Positions 42,132 through 47,957 of a stretch of 47,957 bases of DNA are shown piece after piece; position 1 is the first letter of the stretch; the number at the start of each line of letters is the position of its first letter. The translations under genes were made by a program, and so were the position numbers. Source of the DNA: an uncultured Collinsella sp. (lineage in GTDB: Bacteria > Actinomycetota > Coriobacteriia > Coriobacteriales > Coriobacteriaceae); NCBI GenBank assembly GCA_959028445.1, contig CAUFRY010000013.1, forward strand, positions 1 through 47,957, given 5' to 3'. The notes below the pieces were generated by a model. The model was given only the letters and a program-made list of their open reading frames with translations. It did no database searches and was not told the DNA's origin.

Positions 42132-42221
42132 GTCGGAGTGGCGGAATTGGCAGACGCGCTAGCTTGAGGTGCTAGTGACCGCTTTTTGGTCATGCGGGTT
42201 CAAGTCCCGCCTCCGACACCA
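42132..42221 (+). tRNA. tRNA-Leu (GAG)
   Basis: Acceptor GTCGGAG pairs with CTCCGAC, discriminator A and encoded CCA. The anticodon stem CTAGC/GCTAG closes the loop TTGAGGT, giving anticodon GAG. The long variable arm (GACCGC...GGTC region) fits a class II leucine tRNA. Confidence 0.96.
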
Positions 42222-42232
42222 TCGCATTTGAG

Positions 42233-42254
42233 AAGCCTCTTCGGAGGCTTTTTT
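42233..42254 (+). terminator. terminator after tRNA-Leu
   Basis: AAGCCTC-TTCG-GAGGCTT followed by a run of T. The next gene starts 27 bases later with no clear promoter, so it may depend on read-through. Confidence 0.85.
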
Positions 42255-42280
42255 GTTACCGATAGACGGTGGGGTCCACG

Positions 42281-44626
42281 ATGGAAACGCTTGAACGCAA
42301 CGAGTGGGCAGACGTTGCCCAACTAGTCGAGATCACGAGCGATGCTGTCATCATCTGTGAGTTCGACGGAACCATTCTGCATGTGAATAATCGCTTACTT
42401 GGTTTGATGTGCGAGGAACGCGCTGACGTCATCGGTGGAGATGTTAAAGACGTCCTGTACTCGTCCGCTTTTGAACGTGCGACGGAACATCGTCTGCCAT
42501 TTGAAACTGATGGCTCCGAGAACGAACTGATGCTCAAGCTGAGTGACGGCTCTTTTATCCCCGTCTTGGTTCGCGCGGGCTCCGTAACGCCTCCACGCAT
42601 CTTTGGGCGCCGCGCACCACGTGTCCTAGTGGCGCTTCACAGTATCGAGGAACAGTATTCTCACGACCGTCAACTTAAGCGTGCGTTATCGGAGCTTAGA
42701 GTTGCGAACAAGCGTCTCTCTGGCACTCTCTCGGTCATTATGAGCACTGTGGGCTCCGATGAGCTGCCCAGCCTACTTGATACCGTTTTGAACCAGCTTG
42801 TAGGAACGCTCGATGCTTCGGGTGCCGCTATCTATTTTTCTGAGAGCGGCGGTTTTAAACTTCGCGGTGTTTCCAAGGAGCTGTACGACAGCTACCTGCC
42901 TGAGTTTTTGCCGTATGGCGCTGGCATTCCGACGTATGTTCTTCGTGAGTCGCGTGCCTGTCGCTTGTCGATTCAACAGGACCTTGAGGGCGATAGGGCC
43001 GCCTCCGGTATGTTCATGGACCTGGACAATCGTTCTAAGCACCTATTGCGCGTGCAGGATATGCCTCCGTATCGCAGCGAGATCTGTCTTCCCGTTTTTT
43101 ACGGTACGCAGATCCTTGGCGTGCTGGAAGTTGGTTGGAAACGCCCTCAGGCACCGCTCGCCTATGACGTTAATGTGCTCGAGGTCATTTGCGATTACCT
43201 ATCTATCCAGCTGGTCGGCATGGCATCGAGTCTTCGCTCCCGTCGCACGGCCGAGCTTGGCCGCTCGCTCAATGTCTTGCGTGATGAGTTGTTTACCTTT
43301 CTAGACGATTCCGCCGCGGCTACCCAGGCGGTATCGTCCGAGATCTGCAATATGCTTAACTGCCATTTTTGCCCTGTTGAGTATGACGCCAGTCTGGATT
43401 CCTACGTCATAGATTTTGAAGGCGGTAGTCGCGTTGCTTTGCCGGACGATCCCGAGAGGCTTTTCTTTTCCACGACGGCGCCAGCGGCACATCTGGGGGC
43501 TGGCCCTGATGGCTTTGAGGCATCTGTTTTGGGAGGTACGAGTGCCGAGGACCTTAAACACGTCCGTATAACTCGCGTTGATGAATCGATGCCTATGGGA
43601 GGCTGGCTTAGGGCGCATGGCCTGCCTTGTCAAGGTCTCTACGTCGACTCCGGCATCGAGGCGGGGCGCCCGCGCTCTGAGGGTGATGGCAAGCACAGTA
43701 ACGACGCAATTGTTCCTGCTTCTGTTGCGAAGAGCCCGACGACGCGCGCGCTGCTGCTTCGTGATGGTAGCCAAGAGCCGATTGATGATCTTGAATATGA
43801 CTACTTGGTGCACTTGGCGCATGACTTTGAACTGATCTACGAAGGCGAATCTCAAAAGCGCGAGGAGCGCCATATCGCTCAGACCCTTCAGATCGGCATG
43901 AGAAATTCCCTGGGGGATGTTCCGGGTATCGCAACCGATTCGGTGTACCTGTCAGCCACGAACTCGGCGTTGGTCGGCGGCGATTTCTATACGCTCATCC
44001 GTCTTCCCGACGACTGCGCCGTCATGATTCTGGGTGATGTGTCTGGCAAAGGCATTGAGGCCGCATCGATGTCCGCGCTCGTCAAGACGGCCCTGACGGC
44101 ATATGCGTGGGAGGGCGCTGGACCGGCCCGCATGGCACGCTCTCTTAACAGTATGCTCATGGGCTTTTCGAGGGTCGAGACGTTCGTGACGGCCTTTATC
44201 GCCAAGATTGACCTTAAAGCCGGACGCGCAACGTATTGTTCGGCGGGCCATCCTCCGACCATGGTCATTAGGCCAGAGTCGATGCCGCTGGGTGGCGGCG
44301 AGGCCCGTGGGGGAGAGGTCGAGCTGCTTGGATGCCAATCGGGCGTAATCGGTGCCTTTGAGAGCATGGTGTACGAGACAGGCGTGTTTACGTTCGCTCC
44401 TGGCGACATGCTCTTCATGTATACGGACGGAACGATTGAGGCCCGCGACCGCACCGGAGCGTTCTTTGGTGAGCAGCGCCTTCGTGACCTTCTGCTCTCT
44501 GTCTCGGGTGAGGGCGTATCGGGAATCTGCGGCAAGGTCTTGGGCGAGCTTGACCGATTTACCGAATCGGCGCTGGACGATGACATTGCATTGGTGTCCC
44601 TTGAGTTTTTACGGGGTCGTTCATAG
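42281..44626 (+). CDS. PAS-GAF-PP2C (SpoIIE-type) serine phosphatase
   Basis: A cytoplasmic signalling phosphatase that would dephosphorylate an anti-anti-sigma (STAS) protein. In 781 residues: a PAS-like sensor at about 10-120 (SDAVIICEFDGTILHVNNRLLG), a GAF domain at about 145-320, a second GAF-like region at about 335-520, and a PPM/SpoIIE domain from about 540. Metal ligands are visible in GGDFYT (about 565), GDVSGKGIEAASMS, SAGHPP, YTDGTIEARD and DDDIALVSL. No membrane segment is seen. The ATG at 42281 follows GGTGGGG by six bases; a GTG at 42269 is possible. The next gene encodes its likely target. Confidence 0.9.
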   Translation: METLERNEWADVAQLVEITSDAVIICEFDGTILHVNNRLLGLMCEERADVIGGDVKDVLYSSAFERATEHRLPFETDGSENELMLKLSDGSFIPVLVRAGSVTPPRIFGRRAPRVLVALHSIEEQYSHDRQLKRALSELRVANKRLSGTLSVIMSTVGSDELPSLLDTVLNQLVGTLDASGAAIYFSESGGFKLRGVSKELYDSYLPEFLPYGAGIPTYVLRESRACRLSIQQDLEGDRAASGMFMDLDNRSKHLLRVQDMPPYRSEICLPVFYGTQILGVLEVGWKRPQAPLAYDVNVLEVICDYLSIQLVGMASSLRSRRTAELGRSLNVLRDELFTFLDDSAAATQAVSSEICNMLNCHFCPVEYDASLDSYVIDFEGGSRVALPDDPERLFFSTTAPAAHLGAGPDGFEASVLGGTSAEDLKHVRITRVDESMPMGGWLRAHGLPCQGLYVDSGIEAGRPRSEGDGKHSNDAIVPASVAKSPTTRALLLRDGSQEPIDDLEYDYLVHLAHDFELIYEGESQKREERHIAQTLQIGMRNSLGDVPGIATDSVYLSATNSALVGGDFYTLIRLPDDCAVMILGDVSGKGIEAASMSALVKTALTAYAWEGAGPARMARSLNSMLMGFSRVETFVTAFIAKIDLKAGRATYCSAGHPPTMVIRPESMPLGGGEARGGEVELLGCQSGVIGAFESMVYETGVFTFAPGDMLFMYTDGTIEARDRTGAFFGEQRLRDLLLSVSGEGVSGICGKVLGELDRFTESALDDDIALVSLEFLRGRS

Positions 44627-44704
44627 ACGACGCTGGGCGGGCTGAATCCGTACGGTTGGGGAAACGAATGCATCGAGTGGGCTTTTTTGGGGAACCATGG
44701 TCGT

Positions 44705-45451
44705 ATGAATGAGTGGAATGACATAGCGGTTTTGACGCCTCCAGGCGATATCGACATCGCCACGGTGCCTGCGCTGCGTCGGCGGTTGGATGCTTTGATT
44801 GGTCGCGGCGTGCGTCGTGTTGTCATCAACTGTCAGGCTGTTAGCTTTATCGATTCGACGGGCTTGGCATTCCTGCTTACGCGCGCTCGTGAGCTCATGA
44901 GGCGAGAAGGCCTGCTTTCGCTCGTCAATGCATCGGGTGAAGTTGTTCGCTTTTTGGAGATTGCTCGTCTTGTCGATATCCTTCATGTCGCGGGGCCGGC
45001 ACGGGAGTCTATTCCCGCCATTCCGGTGGGGGAGCTGCCTCGCTGGAGTAAGAGCGTCGAGGTCCGTCAGGGTATCGAGAATCTTCCATACTACCGACAT
45101 CGCATCGCCGAACTCCTTGAATCGCTTCCGTTGCGCCGTGACGAGCGCTACGATGTCGCATTGGCGTCGGGGGAGGCGCTGGGTAATGCCTATGACCATG
45201 CGGGCGGTATCGGGTGCGTCCTGACGGTTCAGGCCTATGGCGATCGCGTTGTGGTTGAGGTGCTTGATCGAGGTGCCGGCTATTCTATCGATGAAACGAG
45301 CGAGCCGGTCGCATCCGAGGAGCGCGGCCGTGGCATCAAGCTTATGCGTATGCTCGTCGATAACGTGGAGGTTGCTCGTCGTACGGACGGCGCCGGCACG
45401 CGCGTACAGATGGTGAAGCTGTTTAGCGGAGCGCTGGAATCGTGTGCCTAG
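44705..45451 (+). CDS. fused STAS antagonist and RsbW-like kinase
   Basis: A 248-residue protein joining two partners that are usually separate. Residues 1-100 are a STAS domain with the phosphorylatable Ser51 in FIDSTGLAFL. Residues about 125-240 are an HATPase_c_2 domain: N box SGEALGNAYDHAGG (Glu157, Asn161, His165), G1 LDRGAGYS and G2 ERGRGIKLMRML. It could phosphorylate its own or a neighbour's Ser51 and be reset by the upstream phosphatase. No sigma factor or separate anti-sigma gene is adjacent. The start at 44705 is the most likely; a TTG at 44687 would add six residues. Confidence 0.88.
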   Translation: MNEWNDIAVLTPPGDIDIATVPALRRRLDALIGRGVRRVVINCQAVSFIDSTGLAFLLTRARELMRREGLLSLVNASGEVVRFLEIARLVDILHVAGPARESIPAIPVGELPRWSKSVEVRQGIENLPYYRHRIAELLESLPLRRDERYDVALASGEALGNAYDHAGGIGCVLTVQAYGDRVVVEVLDRGAGYSIDETSEPVASEERGRGIKLMRMLVDNVEVARRTDGAGTRVQMVKLFSGALESCA

Positions 45452-45497
45452 CCAATCGCTTTAGCGCGTTTAGCTACTAAGAACATGCGGCAGACAA

Positions 45498-45544
45498 GTT
45501 TTTTGAAAAAAGTACTTGCGTCTTTTGGACAACTCGCGTAAATT
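45498..45544 (+). promoter_or_regulatory. tRNA-Gly promoter with upstream palindrome
   Basis: TTGCGT (45516-45521), 17-base spacer, TAAATT (45539-45544). TTTTTTGAAAAAAGT sits directly upstream of the -35, as at tRNA-Leu. Confidence 0.8.
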
Positions 45545-45556
45545 AATAACCCGCAA

Positions 45557-45632
45557 GCGGACATGGCTCAGTTGGTAGAGCACAACCTTGCCAAGGTTGG
45601 GGTCGCGGGTTCGAGCCCCGTTGTCCGCTCCA
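45557..45632 (+). tRNA. tRNA-Gly (GCC), copy 1
   Basis: GCGGACA/TGTCCGC acceptor, encoded CCA, anticodon stem CAACC/GGTTG and loop TTGCCAA with anticodon GCC. Confidence 0.97.
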
Positions 45633-45642
45633 TTGCATTTCC

Positions 45643-45665
45643 GGACCGTTTGGGCGGTCCTTTTT
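45643..45665 (+). terminator. terminator between tRNA-Gly and tRNA-Cys
   Basis: GGACCG-TTTGGG-CGGTCC followed by five T. tRNA-Cys starts two bases after the T run. Confidence 0.85.
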
Positions 45666-45666
45666 C

Positions 45667-45740
45667 GGCGAAGTGGCCAAGTGGTAAGGCAGAGGCCTGC
45701 AAAGCCTTTACCCCCGGTTCGAATCCGGGCTTCGCCTCCA
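45667..45740 (+). tRNA. tRNA-Cys (GCA)
   Basis: GGCGAAG/CTTCGCC acceptor, encoded CCA, anticodon loop CTGCAAA giving GCA. No promoter is visible between the terminator and the gene, so it relies on read-through or a promoter inside tRNA-Gly. Confidence 0.96.
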
Positions 45741-45749
45741 GGCAACATC

Positions 45750-45776
45750 CGGGCGCTCCGGCGCCCGTTTTGTTTT
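45750..45776 (+). terminator. terminator after tRNA-Cys
   Basis: CGGGCGC-TCCG-GCGCCCG followed by TTTTGTTTT. Confidence 0.88.
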
Positions 45777-45782
45777 ACATAT

Positions 45783-45858
45783 GCGGACATGGCTCAGTTG
45801 GTAGAGCACAACCTTGCCAAGGTTGGGGTCGCGGGTTCGAGCCCCGTTGTCCGCTCCA
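45783..45858 (+). tRNA. tRNA-Gly (GCC), copy 2
   Basis: Identical to the copy at 45557-45632, including CCA. It starts about seven bases after the previous T tract, without its own promoter. Confidence 0.97.
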
Positions 45859-45866
45859 AACGTAAC

Positions 45867-45896
45867 AGCCCGACTACTACGGTAGCCGGGCTTTTT
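45867..45896 (+). terminator. terminator of the tRNA cluster
   Basis: AGCCCGACTAC pairs with GTAGCCGGGCT (one mismatch), followed by five T. Confidence 0.85.
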
Positions 45897-46036
45897 CGTA
45901 CCCGTCGCCTGGGCTCGAACCCGCGAGGGAGCGATCGTTTTGGGGCGTGGCTGTGGCGTTGTTTGCCGCGAATGTCCGCTTTGGGCGTATCATCGTGGGC
46001 ATCTCGCATAACCTCGTTGCAAGGGAGATACGCCCC

Positions 46037-47770
46037 ATGGCTACAGAAAAGTCTTCTTCGCGCTCATGGATGTCCGATGCCGCGATCTATCAGATCTACC
46101 CGCGCTCGTTTAAGGATTCGACTGGTTCGGGTCTGGGCGATATCGCGGGCATTACCCAGCAGATGGACTATCTTGAGCGGCTGGGTATCGAGGCCATCTG
46201 GCTGAGCCCGTTTTACCCTTCGCCTCTTGTTGATGGCGGCTATGATGTGGCGGACTACTGCGATGTCGACCCACGTCTCGGCTCGCTTGACGACTTCGAT
46301 GACATGATCGCTGCGGCTCACGCGCGCGGCATCAAGGTCATCGTCGACATCGTGCCCAACCATTCATCCAACCAGCACCCCTGGTTCAAAGCCGCTCTTG
46401 CCGCCGGCCCCGGATCGCCCGAACGCGCCCGTTATATCTTCCGCGATGGTCGCGGCGAGCATGGCGAGCTGCCTCCCACCAATTGGAATGCCAACTTTGG
46501 CGGCCCCGCATGGACGCGTGTTGCGGACGGTCAGTGGTATCTGCACATGTTTACGCCCGAGCAGCCGGACTTTGACTGGTCATGCCCTGAGGTTCACGCG
46601 CTCTTTTGCGACGTCCTGGCGTTTTGGAGCGATCGAGGCGTCGACGGCTTTCGCATTGATGTGGCGCAGGGTCTCGCCAAGGATCTCGACCGCGATGACC
46701 TCGACCGGTGGCATCTCGCCGAGGGCGATGACATGGTTGACGACGGCACCCATCCGCTGTGGGACCGCAATGAGGTCCACGAGATCTATCGCGAGTGGCG
46801 CCGCGTGTTCGACCGCTATAATCCGCCGCGCAGTGCCGTTGCCGAGGCGTGGGTGCTGCCCGAGCGCCAGTATCTCTACGCGCGTCCCAGCGAGCTTGGC
46901 CAGACATTCAACTTTGAGTTTGCCAAGGCCACTTGGACCTATGATGACATGCACACTGCAATCGAGAAGGGCTTGAAGGCAGCCGTCGAATCCGATTCCG
47001 CCTCGACCTGGGTACTCTCCAACCACGACGTGCCGCGCGTGGCGACACGCTATGCCCTGCCGCAAATCAAGGCGACGCGCTACCACCAGATTGCGCTCGA
47101 CTGGCTCTTGCGCGACGGGTCGTCTTATGACGAGGACCGTGAACTCGGCGAGCGCCGCGCGCGGGCGGCCCTTTTGCTTGAGCTGGCGCTTCCGGGCTCG
47201 GCATACGTGTATCAGGGTGAGGAGCTCGGCCTTTTTGAGGTGGCTGATATCCCGTGGGCTGCACTCGAAGACCCTGCTGCGACCAATACGCACGGACCGA
47301 AGCGTGAGAAGGGGCGCGACGGCTGTCGTGTGCCCCTGCCGTGGGTGGCGGCGGACGATCCCGCGCAGGGCGGATCGTTTGGGTTTTCGCCGGCAGACGC
47401 CGATGCGGCGCCCCATCTGCCGCAGCCTGCATGGTTTTCCGATTATGCTGCCGATAGGGAAGAAGTGGACCCGACATCGATGCTTGTGCTCTATCGTGAC
47501 GCCCTCTGGCTGCGGCGCAAGCTGCGCGGGTGCGCCAACGATCTTGCGTGGCTCGATCTTGACGGGCGCACCGGTCTTGCGGATGGTGCCGAGGGCGCTG
47601 AGGGCGGCGTCATCGCCTATCGCCGCGATAACGGCTGGGCGTGTGTGACGAACTTCGGTGCAGCACCCGTGGAGCTGCCGGCGGGCAGGGTCCTGCTCAC
47701 CTCATCACCGCTTGCAGACGGCAGGCTCGCGCAGGACAGCTCTGCCTGGATCATGCTCGGTGAGATGTAG
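46037..47770 (+). CDS. GH13 alpha-glucosidase
   Basis: An intracellular alpha-amylase-family glucosidase acting on alpha-linked oligosaccharides such as maltose or isomaltose. The 577 residues begin with DAAIYQIYPRSFKDSTGSGLGD and GIEAIWLSPFYPSP, then conserved region I DIVPNHSS, region II GFRIDVAQG with nucleophile Asp208, region III AEAWVL with acid Glu270 and region IV SNHDVPR with Asp331. A small C-terminal beta domain ends at VLLTSSPLADG. No signal peptide. ATG at 46037 has AAGGGAG nine bases upstream. A weak TTGCCG/TATCAT pair at 45963-45993 may be the promoter. Alpha-1,4 versus alpha-1,6 preference is not decided. Confidence 0.9.
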   Translation: MATEKSSSRSWMSDAAIYQIYPRSFKDSTGSGLGDIAGITQQMDYLERLGIEAIWLSPFYPSPLVDGGYDVADYCDVDPRLGSLDDFDDMIAAAHARGIKVIVDIVPNHSSNQHPWFKAALAAGPGSPERARYIFRDGRGEHGELPPTNWNANFGGPAWTRVADGQWYLHMFTPEQPDFDWSCPEVHALFCDVLAFWSDRGVDGFRIDVAQGLAKDLDRDDLDRWHLAEGDDMVDDGTHPLWDRNEVHEIYREWRRVFDRYNPPRSAVAEAWVLPERQYLYARPSELGQTFNFEFAKATWTYDDMHTAIEKGLKAAVESDSASTWVLSNHDVPRVATRYALPQIKATRYHQIALDWLLRDGSSYDEDRELGERRARAALLLELALPGSAYVYQGEELGLFEVADIPWAALEDPAATNTHGPKREKGRDGCRVPLPWVAADDPAQGGSFGFSPADADAAPHLPQPAWFSDYAADREEVDPTSMLVLYRDALWLRRKLRGCANDLAWLDLDGRTGLADGAEGAEGGVIAYRRDNGWACVTNFGAAPVELPAGRVLLTSSPLADGRLAQDSSAWIMLGEM

Positions 47771-47844
47771 GGGCATCTCGCTGCGAGCCTGCGTTTGTTC
47801 GCGCCTTTCGTGACGACTGATGCCCTCGCGAGAGCGTCGCAAAA

Positions 47845-47890
47845 CTTTTCAAAAAAAGTTCTTGCATAGGATGCGGGCATCACGTAAGAT
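47845..47890 (+). promoter_or_regulatory. promoter of the third tRNA-Gly
   Basis: TTGCAT (47862-47867), 17-base spacer, TAAGAT (47885-47890). ACTTTTCAAAAAAAGT lies directly upstream of the -35, matching the other two tRNA promoters. Confidence 0.8.
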
Positions 47891-47902
47891 TAATCCTCGT
47901 AA

Positions 47903-47957
47903 GCGGACATGGCTCAGTTGGTAGAGCACAACCTTGCCAAGGTTGGGGTCGCGGGTT
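47903..47957 (+). tRNA. tRNA-Gly (GCC), copy 3, cut by the window end
   Basis: The 55 visible bases are identical to the other two glycine tRNAs, including the anticodon loop TTGCCAA. The T arm and 3' end lie beyond the window. Confidence 0.93.

Noticed and set aside
42260..42281. A separate promoter for the phosphatase gene
   Set aside because: Only about 25 bases separate the terminator and the start, and no -10/-35 pair is present; read-through from tRNA-Leu is simpler.
42132..47957. tRNA-bounded genomic island or prophage
   Set aside because: No integrase, phage gene or partial tRNA repeat; the genes between are ordinary signalling and sugar genes.

Overview
The window reads as chromosomal DNA of a high-GC Gram-positive bacterium. 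The block uvrC ... rapZ-whiA-gap-pgk-tpiA-secG, the coaE/uvrB linkage, the coding style and the gut-type sugar genes best suggest the Coriobacteriia, probably a Collinsella-like gut species. This is inference from gene content and order; no database search was possible.

Layout. (1) 226-3733 (+): coaE, a lytic transglycosylase and uvrB. (2) 3799-9921 (-): two FAD flavoproteins, the Mrp ATPase and an LTA-synthase-like membrane sulfatase. (3) 10115-17260 (+): uvrA, a YbaK-type deacylase, murJ and uvrC, so all three excision-nuclease subunits lie within 16 kb. (4) 17353-28053 (+): a sialic-acid-type utilisation cluster. It has a family-5 ABC importer (lipoprotein, permease, permease-ATPase fusion, ATPase), two tandem AXE1-type esterase homologues, a NanA-type lyase, a ROK kinase and NanE. 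The cluster separates uvrC from rapZ, which are usually close in Actinomycetota. (5) 28155-35298 (+): rapZ, whiA, gap, pgk, tpiA, gpmI, secG; yvcK, expected between rapZ and whiA, is absent. (6) 35596-41538 (+): a complete Opp-type peptide importer. (7) 41555-42000: a gene-free stretch with two large, related, symmetric palindromic elements. (8) 42132-45451: tRNA-Leu, a PAS/GAF/PP2C phosphatase and a fused STAS-histidine-kinase-like ATPase protein. (9) 45557-47957: tRNA-Gly, tRNA-Cys, tRNA-Gly, a GH13 glucosidase and a third tRNA-Gly cut by the window end.

How parts work together. The importer of region 4 would bring in sialic acid or a related sugar. The intact esterase could remove O-acetyl groups, and NanA, the kinase and NanE would take it to ManNAc and GlcNAc-6-phosphate. 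Neither sialidase nor nagA/nagB is present. The phosphatase and the STAS-ATPase fusion form a compact partner-switching pair with no sigma factor nearby.

Most worth a second look: (a) the pair of palindromic elements at 41555-41681 and 41863-41987, whose unpaired segments and apex match while their long arms do not; (b) the active/inactive esterase pair in the nan cluster; (c) the STAS-kinase fusion; (d) a structured leader before the nan cluster; (e) an AT-rich palindrome abutting three tRNA promoters, and a shared AAAACGTTT site near three other genes.
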